Shown here one piece after another: positions 13,054 through 26,028 of a stretch of 64,000 nucleotides of DNA. The position numbers and the translations under genes are program-made. The first letter of the stretch is position 1. Each line of letters opens with the position of its first letter. The DNA is taken from the NCBI GenBank assembly GCA_963669155.1, contig OZ022580.1, positions 23,099,512-23,163,511 on the forward strand, given 5' to 3'. Source of the DNA: Arbacia lixula (lineage: Eukaryota; Echinodermata; Echinoidea; Arbacioida; Arbaciidae). The notes below the pieces were generated by a model. It ran no database searches, was not told where the DNA came from, and saw nothing but the letters and a program-made list of their open reading frames with translations.

Positions 13054-13606
13054 CCGTCACCAGGGGGAAGGGGGGGGGGGGTGCAGAGGGTGCGAACGGA
13101 ACCCCCTCCAGATCACCATTTTTATTATTATTTTTTTTTAAGAAGGGGGCGAGTTTTTTTTTTTATGGGGGAGGGGGAGAGGGGGGCGTCACCGAGGAGG
13201 GGGGGGGGGAGAGGCGGGTTATAGGTCTTTTGAGAAAGGCGAGCACTGCCTGACATCGAAATTGGTAATTTTTGTGTTTTTTCCCCCAAAGGCACCCCTT
13301 GAAAAAAAGTTAATGACGGCATTGGGCCTTCACCTTGAAATTTCGGTACTCTGAAGAAAAAAACTCCGTGCTGTAGTTTTCGTTGGTCTGTATAATTTCC
13401 TTTGGGTATCTAGCAAACAGATGGGACATCAACTAGAGGTGGGGAAGAAGGGGGGGGGGGAGGGATGTGAGAAGAGCAGCGAAGAGGGGGAGCTGCAGGT
13501 AATCAAAGAGATGAGAGGAACGTGGAAAATATCAAGATAAATGAGAATGCGGGGCCAAAGCGGGAGCTATTTACGGTAGGAAATGAAGAGAAGGAGAAAA
13601 TATATT

Positions 13607-13608
<2 letters not shown>

Positions 13609-13662
<54 letters not shown>
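13609..13662. repeat. (GA)n microsatellite
   Basis: This is an almost pure GA tract upstream of CACHD1, inside the putative promoter side of the gene. Confidence 0.95.
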
Positions 13663-13666
<4 letters not shown>

Positions 13667-13859
13667 AGCATGGGAAAATTGATAAGGGGGCTGGGGAACA
13701 TACAGTATGTGATTTTCAGAGAACGGAGTAAGAAGACACATAGGGGGAAATGTGAGGAAGTTAAGAGAAGATATTGATAAAGGAATATAAATGAAGAGTA
13801 AAGAGTTAACTAAAAGAGAAAATTAATAGTGTCAGGAACAAACCCATGTTTTTCAAGGT

Positions 13860-14303
13860 TAACCAATATTTTCTCAAGAGCTGGCGCTCGTCCACAATAA
13901 ACAAGACATTCGCTCGAAGTGTCTGCGTCGATCTTGTATGTGTTGCGTGCAACGCGTACGGTACCGTACTCTGTATAGCTACATGTATAGCGTTGTATTT
14001 TGTGTGCCTGCCTTAGCTTTGCGTGTTCTATCCACTGCTAATTTGCGGAGCTGCTTGCAGGGCATGGACAAAACAGACGGGAGGACGCAGCGACAAAACC
14101 ATCAACATTCCCCCTAAACATGGAATAGGACTGGAAGTAGACATTCACTTTGATTCCTTCATGGTGTTCAGAATGCAGAGGAGTACTGATCTATCGTTAC
14201 ATCAGTTTTAGGGGTGAACATTTGTATTCTTATTGCTTTCTTGGACTCGGGGAGGGCAGTTCAGCTGTGCCGAGGAGCTGAACGGGGAACGGAGCCGTAC
14301 AAC
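13860..14303 (+). promoter_or_regulatory. Probable CACHD1 promoter and 5' UTR
   Basis: This stretch just upstream of the start codon is richer in CpG than its surroundings (for example around 13885-13975). An in-frame stop at 14187-14189 closes the frame before the ATG at 14304, so 14304 is the first in-frame ATG. No TATA box is evident. The transcription start cannot be placed from sequence alone. Confidence 0.4.
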
Positions 14304-14690
14304 ATGGCGTTGGTAAAGGCCGCTTTCGCAGCTGCGACGCTGCTGTGTGTTTGTGCAGCTTTTATTGTCGGTGTGCATTCTGAAAAAGCGAACATATCGG
14401 TTGACCAAGAACCGACAGATCCCAGTCCAAGTTCGAAAGATGACCCTTCAAATTCTAAGAAGAAGCTGCCTGATTTTCCGAATGGAGTTATTAAATTCAA
14501 CAATCCCGATCTGCTGAAAGGTCTGGCGGGCGCTGGGCGCCAGTCCGCGGGGAATAAGCGGCAGGGATATTCGGTGGTGCAAGCTGAGTTTCGCTCGGGC
14601 GTAACAACAAGTCTTGTGGGGGAATCGAGAACATTGGCGAAGAAGTACACACAGATTATCGAAGAAGAGCTTGGATATACAGCAATGCAG
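14304..14690 (+). CDS. CACHD1: CACHD1 exon 1: signal peptide, linker, start of N-terminal region (residues 1-129)
   Basis: The start ATG has a good context (aacATGg) and follows an in-frame stop. Residues 1-26 form a typical signal peptide: MALVK, a hydrophobic Ala/Leu/Cys/Val core, then VHS before the likely cleavage site. Residues 27 to about 100 are a charged, Pro/Ser/Asp/Lys-rich linker with an NIS glycosylation sequon at 30-32; I do not recognise this part in vertebrate CACHD1. The end, [10 protein letters not shown], matches the vertebrate EELGVVTMQ segment. The donor is CAG/GTTGGT and the exon ends in phase 0. Confidence 0.92.
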
Positions 14691-17600
14691 GTTGGTATAT
14701 CAATATTAGCATTTTAATGCTATGGACCAAAGAGTATTTTTTTTTTATCTAGGCCAGCCATATACACCGTATGACTGAGAAGTTTAGTTGGTTATGCTAA
14801 TGTTTTTTTGGTGAGCAAGATCAATTGTTAAAAATGCAAAAACATATACAAATTCATCTCTTACCCTTATTTTATAGGAATGAGCTACTGGTAGTTTAAA
14901 TAAGAATGTATCAGGAAATTTATACTTCATCAGACATGCGTACTATTGAGTGTGTATGTGCATATAGAAAAGCCATTCAAATTCGTGTTGTAGCAGAGAG
15001 TCGCGATGCGTGATCACAAAATTGCTCTAAAATCACATATTAACCTTGCTTAACCCTACCCTAACCCTTACTGCGACCAGCCCGCTCACGCAGTGAGCGG
15101 GCTGCGTAGCACGGAGCTTTGAAGTAAGGAAGTCGAGATTAGCAGTGATTATATTAGTTGGTTTCAGCAAATCTGTAACTCAAATCTCAAATCTATTGCA
15201 CATATTTACGTAAAATATATACCTGAATAATTCCATAGTTGGTTTGAAGATGAATTTAATCCATGTTGCATTTTTAAAAATTGTTTTCGACCTAAAGTTG
15301 TTGAGAATCGCACGACAGCAGCTGCGATGCAAAACTTACTGCGCATGCGCCAGTTCCCCTTTACAGTGTACGTTTTTGAAGCAGCCAAGATGGCAGCCTC
15401 GGCAAACCGTATTTGTTACAAAGATCAACATCATATGTGAAGAGGAAATATGTAACGTTGCTTAGCATTTTCAAACAAATTTATAGCTCAGGTATACATT
15501 CAATACATTTATCCATTTATATGTGATAAATGTACTTGAAATGAGTAACTCATTCATGTGCATGGGTTGATTTCTCGGTAGTCGGACCAGACATGCAGGG
15601 AAATTGGTGGCGAGCCCTCAGGACGCTCTCGCTGTGCGGGAGCAGTCCCGGGGCTACCCTAACCCCAACCCTACTCTAGTCCGGATCCTAACCCAAACCT
15701 AATTCTGTTGAGTTTAAGGCTTTAAGCTGTTAATTCATCAAATAAAAATGAATCAGAATGAGGAAAATCCCTGTCCGATGAAGTTTAAAACATACATTGT
15801 AGTCAATGTATCTACATGTACATTACATTAACTTTAAGTTTGACCTCACCTTGTGAGGTGCAGTGAGTGGCAAGTGCCTGTAATCTCAGAGCTGGTATGG
15901 GTTGAAAATACGCTCATTGGTGAAATGTAAATTTAGGATGTACACAACAGCTCAAATGAATTGGCATAGGGAAAGGGAAGAAAGGGAAGGAGCCGCAGTT
16001 TTAAATCGCGGTATATTTTGTCCAGTTGAGCATGAAACATGATGCTTTACCCCAAAAAGCATCATGTTTCATGCTGAAGTGGACAAAATAAATCGCAGTT
16101 TAAAACTCCAGGTCCTTCCTTTTCTTCTCTTTCCCTTTCCCTGTGGCAATTCCTGTTCCTTTGAGCTGTAGTATATCTCTGGGGTGATGAAAGATCAGTC
16201 CCAGAACCAATTAATCATCTGAGAGACTGTGAAAAAAAAACCATTGTTCACACTCTCATGTATTTTGACTAAGCAAAGTAAAAAGCATCTACATGTAGTA
16301 CTGACCTCTAGATCTATAAATGTGTGTGTGTGTGTGTGTATGAGTGTGTGTGTGTAAGTAGTGCATTGATGCACCATGCATCAAAATCAGATAGGATTAG
16401 TTACATTTGAGTCAGACTTGGAACTTTCTGCATTGCCATGAGTGCGTACAGTGTAGGAATATCAAACTCCATTGGATTTTCCTGATTTTTGACAGTGATC
16501 TCCAGTCTTGAGGCTACACGAACCAGGAGGTTTTGGACGACTTGCCTTAACTTCCTCAAAATGTAACAATCACTGTTATTGTGCTGAAAATCTGGTTCCA
16601 TTATTATCATAATATCATTATCTATTATTGGGAGGGAAGTTCTAATACATCATCTTCCATTTCTTTTTTAAAGATTTTTTTTTGACATGCAAAATAACTT
16701 TCCTGTCTTTAATGTTCTACAACATGTGTTCTACATGTACAGTGTGTAGTACTACATGGAGTACAGAATATAAAAATGTACACTTTAACTTGAGGCCTCC
16801 AAACATACCCATATTATCTAAATACATAAAATAAACAATATCAAGCATACATGTACTTCAATACTTCTGCTGCACTACTTGTATGGTACAATGTATTAAG
16901 TACAGTGCACGTAGCTGTACAATTTGTTCCTCTACAAAACTGTACACCCCTCTGGTATGCCAAAATTATGGCTTTGTTTTTGTATCCCATAGCTGAAGCT
17001 TTATTACCAGGGTAATAGCCTTCAGGTCACTTTATCCAAGCAGAGCTGATTTTATGGTACAGTGATTGAGTGTGGGTGTTGTGTCAGACCATTGTGTGTA
17101 TGATGGCTACATCTACACTTATGTACAGTACTAGTGGCCTACATTCAAGAATCATGACTCTGACAGGGTACATGTAGTCCTTTTGCAGACTGTCCAAAAA
17201 TAATATTTGGTAAAAAAAACAAGAAAAATAGAAGAAAATACTGTAGAAAAAAACTTCTTCCCTCCCAAAGAGTCTCAATAATAGAACTGGAAACTGATTT
17301 CAAGTGGAATTATATGATCACTAGATTTTGAGGAGATTGTAGATGACCAGTCCACCAATACTGCCTGCTTCTTGTAGTCTAGAGACCAAAGACTGCTGTC
17401 CACTATATGGTCTGCACCACAGTGTATGCATTCAATGTCCGCTGCCCCACGCATTGTGCACTGACAGTGGCAATACGATTATGAATGTAGACTACCGGTA
17501 TGGTTGCAATATTTCAAACTTGTCTTAAACAAGGAGAGATTGTCACTTTTCCTTGAAAGGTAGGTTGGTGAAGCTACATCCTATTGCAGCAGGTGGGATT

Positions 17601-20600
17601 GTTACATGTATCTACATGAACACGTACGCTGATCAGTTTATCGCATGGTGGAAAGGGGGTAGTCTTTTTACTCTGAACGTAATTCAAGTCTTTGAAAAAT
17701 TAATTGGTGTTTACGTCCAATTTTTTGGACTTTCTTTCGTTGGCAAGAGTATACATGTACATGTACAGTCAGTGCACATGGAAACGTATAGTACATATCA
17801 CTGAATTACCTATATTCAGTGTTTGATCTATGCTACGACTCTGACTTCTCCTCTGTACATATTTGCAGGCACCCCCACCGCCTTTGTGTGGGGAGGGCTC
17901 TCATAAACAGCCACAGTGTTTACAATGTGGTGGGACCATTGTGGGGGTCGCTTTTCAGCCCCAGCTAGTGTTCCCAATAGGCTAACAAGGGATTAGGGAG
18001 AAATAATGGGGCCGTGTGGAGGATGAAAGGGAGAAAGAAGGAATGAGTTTTCTTCATGTGTGTGTGTGTGTGTGTGTGTGGCCCTCAAAGATTTGAGGGA
18101 AATGTTTTGATACCTCTTTAGAAGTAATGGGTAGTAGTGATAAAGACAACATACATGTACATGTAGGCTAGTTTTTGGGATGCCAGCACAGAACCATCTC
18201 AAAAAGGTTTTATTCAGTTAAACATGGACTCCAGTGTTTATGGCAGAACAATTCTGCAATATGTACATGGTTCTTGGTGCAAAATCCATAAATACATTGT
18301 GTACTTTACAGTTAGCCAGGAACATATGCACACAAATGTTTGCCTTTTAAGTAGGCCATGGCAAATAATGGCATGCATGTTTGTTTTAATGGCTCAATGT
18401 GTATGTCTTAGTGGCCATTGATCTATACATTTTGCATGAAATCAGGATTCGAGTGTCTATTAACAATGGAGATCTATGAATGTCAGCCCCATAGAGATCA
18501 CAACGGCCAAGGTTGTAAAAGCAAGATTTTTCTTGTAGAGTTTTTTTTCACACCTTGGCTCAGTTCTAAAAACAAGTCCCCCCCCCCAAAAAAAAAAAAA
18601 AAAAAAAGTAAACGAAAATAAAAAGAAAAAAGAACAGAAAAAATAAAAAAGGGAGAGATTTTAACAAATAACAGAAGCTTGTAGGAAAGAAGGTTAACAA
18701 AGTAAAGCGCATATGTATGGAGCAGTGGAGTTTAAGCTTAAGTGGAGTTGCCTATAGTATAGATGGAATTCACAAAAGATTTGGTTGAATTCATACTTTA
18801 TTTGATCAAGATAAACCTGTTTGCCATGAAGATTAAAGACCCAGATATGAAGACTGCTCTTGGTGCAAAATCTAGGAATTGTATGAGTCATGGGTATTAT
18901 GAAAGAAGGTCTTTTCAATAAAAGGTTCTTGCTGTAAATATATTTTGTGAAATTTCCTGGGCAAGCAAGTGGACATGTAAACTGTGATGAAAGTTACAGA
19001 AAGTATAAGATCGGCTTGGTTACTTTTGAATTCTCATTGAAGTCCACATTTGTAAAGTGAAAGGCAGTTGTTTATGAAGAATTGAAGTTGTACATTAAGT
19101 TTGTATTGTGTGTCTATAAACAAACAGCATAGTACATGTACAGTATGTACGTATTGGCCCGTATTCACAAGAGTGGTTTTACTTAGACCGCGTACAGTAC
19201 TAATTGTAGACTAGCTTTGTGGAGTACAAAATTGATCATCTTATGCTGTCACAAAATCTCATATAATCAAATTTATCTCATATTTATCATAGAGTAACAT
19301 CAGTGGGTGATTTCAATTATTTGCTGTAATTACATGTATGACAAAGGCAATATTGATTGTGGGGACAAAATCAATGATACATTTCATATTGTTTTATTTG
19401 GCATCCCATTAAGTTTGTCCAGGTTTAGTGTATCAAGTTGAATCTCTGTTGTGCCTATGGACCATTCTCTACAATTTGAGAGGGAAGAGGATATTTGAAG
19501 GGGGGGGGGGGGGGGGGGGGGGGCGTGAGTACAAATGAAGTCCAGGCTTGTTCAACAATATAGACTTCCAGAACAAGAGGTCCTCTGTCAAACCATGGAT
19601 GTTCAAACTGATGTATTGCTCTTATAAGAAACCAAATTTAAATTACCTGTATAAAATGGAAATGGGGAAAGGGGGGGGGGGGGGGGTTGTGTTAATGTGG
19701 ACACAGTACTTAATGTTTTAAAAATGACATGGTGCTCATGGCAAATTCAGCTCCCACAATCCTCTGCGTACGATAATATTTACTTGTAGGGGACACAACA
19801 CTTAACATGCATGTAAGGGTGTTAGATATTAGGTTTAAAAGTACAGTGTAGACCCACTTTGTTTCTTACCCCCCCCCCCATATGCTGTACAGTACATGTC
19901 ACACACATACAGACAGCGTACTTTATACACATGTTTACACCTCAATGGGCAGTATCTGTACTGTACTGTATATGTGCTGTACATGTAGATGGGCTTAAGT
20001 ACTGCAGCCATTTTGAGTTATGGCCGAGTATCTCATGTTGATGAATGCATATATGTAGAGACTAGAGTATGCATGCTACATGTAGATTCTGGAAGTCCTT
20101 CTACAACTGTACACACTTACTGTACTCCCAAGCAGAGCACAATAAAACCTGACAGAAATTGCCTCCAATTTATTACATGTTAAGCCTAAAAGCAGGACGG
20201 AATGAGAGTTGGAAAGTTCAATCCATCCTGGTTTAGCTGGACGAAATCAATAATATTCAGCTCCGACATGTTGGGATAAAGAATTCCGAAATTGTTTAAT
20301 GTAGCAGGGGAAATTGGTACACTCTTCTGTAATGCATGTTTGATGATTCCGAAATGTTGCCTGACAAATTTACTTAAACTTGCCCAAGTCTGATTGACCT
20401 TCCTGTGCAAACATGGAGTGTATGGCATGCACTTTGAAAGAGAAAATAAAGATGAATTCATTTCTGCAAGTCTTACAATGTACAAGAGAATCTGAGCATC
20501 TGGTTGATTGTGTACCTTCATTGTACGGAGCTGCACTGGTTCTTTGATACTTGGTAGTCACATATTTGCAGTTTTGTGATCTCCTAATTTTCGTAGTGTA

Positions 20601-23399
20601 CAAAATAATTATTGAGCTTAACATTAAGAACATTACAAGAACATACTTGATCCTTTTAGTGTAAGGGCTTTCTGGCGTAATATCAATTTTGATAAGAAAT
20701 ATAAGGCAATAATCCATGTGTTCTTTAGCTTATATCTATGTTACAGAATGTGTAGATATATACAATAAAACATTGTACAGTGTAGATGAGTTTTAAGAAA
20801 TTAAACTGGTGCATTTAAGTGTACATATACATTTAAATAACAATCTGAAAATACTTCTGCGTGGTATGATACACTACAGCTCAAAGGAATTGGCATTGGG
20901 TAAAGGGAAAGGGAAGAAAGGAAAGGAGCCGCAGTTTTAACCATGGTATATTTTGTCCAGTTCAGCATAAAACGCGATGCTTTAGCCTAAAAAGCATCTT
21001 GTTCCATGCTGAAGCTGAACTACATGTAGACAAAATATACTGCGGTTTAAAACTGCAGCTGCTGCCCTTTCTTCCTTTTCCCTTTCCCTATGCCAATTCC
21101 TTTGAGCTGTAGTGTACATGTAGTCTGATATGAGATTTGTCACTCCCCTATTTATTTAGCCTGATGTACAGTACCTATGCCAATTCCTTTGAGCTGCAGT
21201 GTAAGTGTTAAGAAAATGAATTGGTGCATTTAAGTGTACATGTATGTCAATAGCAATCTGAAAATGCTTTTGCATGGCGTGATACAGGAAGATTTTGAGT
21301 TGAATTTGCATATATACACTGAACATGTTCACAAATGTATTTTCCCATATTGTCATTCCACATGATGTAAAAATATAAGGTAACATTGAAGGCAATGTTG
21401 CATCACTGATATAGAGTATACACTATACAGGTATTCTGAAAGCCACATGATGTAAAAAGAGAAGGTAACATTTAATGCAATAATGCATCGCTGATGTAAC
21501 TTTGTAAGAATAAATAGTCTCTCCTCTCCCTCATTTGCTGGGTGAGGGGGATTGGGTCGCGGGGATGGGGGTCAAATGGAAAAGCAATAATAACATGCAG
21601 CACAAAAGCAAGTATAGCAGAGAGAGCTCAAACGTTCTTGCAGGTTCTTGCAGGCTACACTGTATGGGTCGGTCGGTTGAGCACGCTCTGTCAATTTAGC
21701 CGTGCATGCTTTGAGGGGTTCTGTTGAGGTAATTTACAGTATTCAGCATACAAGGCTGAGGACTGGTCGCCTACAGCAAGGCAGCCAAGATATGATTAGC
21801 ATAGGTGTGCTAGTCTCTGTCACAGGCTTCTAGACATACATGTACTGTGACTAGACAGAGATGGAGGGTACATGTGTACACTGAAATTTTACATAGTGGA
21901 GGTGCACTATTCGTATCAATGACCATGGGAAAAGTGATATAACTTTGGTCAGGGGAAAATTAAGGTGGGGGCTTCTATTCCATCCTGATACCATGAACTG
22001 AACTCACTGGACCATGGTGTACGTTTTACTCTGTGAGAATAGTCGATCATCCACAGGGGCCTTGGACCCTACCCCATGTAATTTTCATTTCTAATATATA
22101 ATTTCAAGTTTATGCAAATGAATCTCAACCATTTCATTAGGTATTGTGTCCCCGTAAAATATAAGGTATTCTAGCACAAATATATAATTTTACCCCCTTT
22201 CAATTTTTCTCAAATTGTTTGTTGGGGCATACTGTACATTTATGTCGTCCATCTAGCAATTTTATCTGTGACAGTGATTCCTGTTGATTTGAGCCTGCTA
22301 CCTTACAGTATGTGCATATGATGTTGATCATTATAGAGTAAATTAAGTTTTAAGTTTGCAAATATATGATGTTCATATTTCACATTAGTATAAATCTGTT
22401 TTTAAAAGGGCAAGGGCCAAGGGGGAAAAATCAAAATAAGATCTGGAGGAAAGGCTATGAATAATTTTCAAACCTGATGACATATGCTGAACCATGTTGC
22501 ACTTTATACTATATGAGATAAATCACATTTTCACCGTTTTTTTTCTTTATTGCGGGGGCTTCTATAGCCATATTGAAGGGGCACCTGTAGCAAACAGGTA
22601 CCGCTATGATGCACCTACACTACAGCTCAAAGGAATTGGCATAGGGAAAGGGAAAGGGAAGAAATTGAAGGAGCCACAGTTTTAAGCCACAGTAAATTGT
22701 GTCCAGTTCAGCATGAAACATGATGCTTTTTAGGCTAAAGCATCATGTTTCATGTTGATCCAGACAACATATACCACGTTTTAAAACTGCGGCTCTTTCC
22801 CTTTCTTCCCTTTCCCTTTCCCTATTCCAATTCCTTTGAGCTGCAGTATACATGAACATGTATGTGTAAATATTAGAAAAGGGCTCCAAATTAAAAAGAA
22901 GATGGGGCACTTATATTTAGGCTGTAAATATGTCAGTTGATGACAAATATAAATGGGCATTTAGACCATGTCTTTGATGAGATTGAATTTATTTAAAGCC
23001 GAGAGACATTTGATTGCCCATGGCTTCTGCATGGTAATACTTCATAGAATTGTTACCAACTTAACACATGATGAAATGCATTGATGCATTAAGTTTATCT
23101 GTATATTTTACATGACTTAACAATTGAGGAACCCTCCTGTTAATGCAGAATTTCTCCTTGCATTTTTAAATCTCACCCTGCATTTTAAATCGCGGCTCTG
23201 CATTTTAAATCACGACTCCCGCTATCAGAAATGTGAGAATGTTCCCGCCGTATTGAGTCTCTGATTGTTGGGTAAATTTGATCAACTGTGCAGAAAATTG
23301 CCTGAAACTGAGGCAAGTCTGTGTTTTGAGATGGCCATTCCATACAAAGAACCCAATCTCCCCCTAGTAATTGCTCTTCTCCCTGCCCCTCTCTCTCTC

Positions 23400-23447
<48 letters not shown>

Positions 23448-25882
23448 TCTTTCTCTCTTTCTTTGTTTTTCTCTCTCCCTCTCTTTCTCTTTCTCACTCT
23501 TTCTCTCTCTCTTTCTCTTTCTCTCTTTTTCTTGTTCCCTTCTCTCTCCCTCTCTCTACTCTCTTTACCTGATTTCTCTTCCTCCCACCTATTCCTTCAC
23601 AGGGCTGCATGTAAAGAAGCGCTGTGCATGTACCCAGTGCTGGAACCCCCCCCCCCCCCAAAAAAAAAAAAGGAAAAAAAAAAAAGAGAGAGAGAGAGAA
23701 AGAAAGAGAATGGGAGACCTGGCCTCCCAATTACTGCTTGTAGTAAGGGATTTCTGGACTGGGCTGGCTGTACAAAAGCCTCCCCCATTGCTTTAATTCT
23801 AGAGCTCTTTTGCCAACACAAGTCAATTGTGAAGGGGGATGTATAGACTAGGGTCCTTTGTGCTGAGGGGGGCTCTGTGAAAGAGGCTCTGGCTTTTGTG
23901 TGGTGGGGGTCCTGTCTGCAGTGAATGGCCTGCTTTAGGGCTAGAAATAATTACTTGAGGAGGAGGAGGAGGGGAAGTCAGGGACCAGGCAGAAGGAAAA
24001 GAAGAAGAAGAAGAAGAGGTTGATTTGGAGTGAGGCTGAAGGGGACACTATGGCAATAGCTTTACAGAGAACAGCCCGGGCCATCAAACCAGGGGATCTG
24101 CCACATCCTAGATCAAACCAGTGCTTTCTCCATTCTCACCAAGATTGGGCTGCACCTTGTGACATACCCATGTGGGCCTGCCTGTCTATAGTAATGGGGT
24201 ATATTTCTGTTACATTTACTGTAACATTTGCATAAATCTCTTAAATTCCTATTAATTTTTTTGTCTCTGAAATAAATCAGTCAATTAAAATAAGATATCA
24301 AAGAAATGTATTGATTTGCATTTTACAAGATTTTGTACGCTTCAGAAACTTTGCCCTGTACAAATTTGCCATAGCACGTTGCTAACGGGGCAGACGAGTT
24401 TGTAACACACTTGTCTGTCCTGTTACCAATGTGCTATGGCAAATTTGTACAGGCTTACCTGTAGTTTAGCAATACATAATAAATGAACCTTCGGAGCAGG
24501 ATTTTAGTTGAAGTTATTTTGGAGGAAATTAATTCAACACTCTGGCATATTTTGGTGGTGCAAGGTGGTCATAATTCAAGTGATTCAGTTGTGCCAAAAA
24601 ATATCCTTTAACTGTAGACAGAAATAAAATTATGTAGCTACCAACCAGGCCATTCACACACATACATTTACACTGTACAATACAGTATGTTACAATGTAT
24701 GATTGTTACATTGGGATCACTGTATATTATTGTGAAGTCATTGACTGTGATTATACTTGTATGTTCTTATGGCGATATTAGTACTGTAAACCGATCCTTT
24801 CAGCTTGTGCTGCTGATCAGTAATTACTTAACCTGAATAAATGAATACATAATGTGTTGCAATTGTTAGTCTGTATGACCAGACTCTGTAGTGTCAATTC
24901 TCCCTATCGCATATAGCCGATATCAAGCGATATCACCTCACGATACCGATATCTGATCGATTGCTCTTGGGACGTATACTTCCGGTAAGAGCTGGTTGTC
25001 GGCAGAAAGTGACCAAGAAATCACTTTTTTTTATGAATTAAGCAGTGAAAATTTTGTGTAGGGTTGTGGTTAGGGTCAGGGTTAGGTTTAGAATAAGATT
25101 TAGGGTTAGTGTTAAGGTCAGGGTTAGGTTTAGGGTTAATATTCATAAAATTAGTTGGATACCCTGGTCCCTTATTGTAGTACGGGATTGCCGAATGTTC
25201 GTGGACCGGAAGTTCATATCCCAAGAATTAGAGATAAAAACATTAGAGCGCCACACACGTTCAGATTCGGAGAGCTATATGCGATAGGGAGAATTGGTAA
25301 GCTTCAAATTTGACCTGTAGATACAGATTGTATTCTGAACATGTGCTTAGTTTACCACAGCCAAAACCACCACTGTACGTAGAGCACTTGTAGAAATTGG
25401 CCATATGTACATGAACCGTACCTTTCTACCTGTGCATGAACAGAGTTTTTTGTGTGTGGTGGGTCCCCTCCATGTTTTCGTACTAATTCTTTAAATTCAC
25501 CACTGGAGTGCTGGACGTATATCAGCATGGGCCAATCTCTGAAATAATATGATTTTGAAAGTGCGAGGTAGAGAGTACAATACAAAGTATACAATTCACC
25601 GTGGTGACAGCATGTGGTTCCCATTCTGAACACAGGTTGGAAAAATTGAGAGGGTGAGAAAGATGGCAGGAGTGAGAGAGAGATAGATGGAAAGATGAAA
25701 ATAGAGAGAGATGATGGATAGATAGAAATGGAAAGAGAGAGAAGATGGAGAAATTTAAAGCGAGAGAGAGAGTGGTAGAGAGAAAGGACAATGTGGAAAA
25801 GAACAAGAGAGAGAGAGAGAGATATGTACATGTAGTTAGGCAGAAACATTGAAGAGAGGGAGAGTGAATGTGCTGTGTTTGG

Positions 25883-25941
<59 letters not shown>

Positions 25942-25972
25942 CAGAGAGAGAGAGAGACAGAGAGAGAGAGAC

Positions 25973-26028
<56 letters not shown>

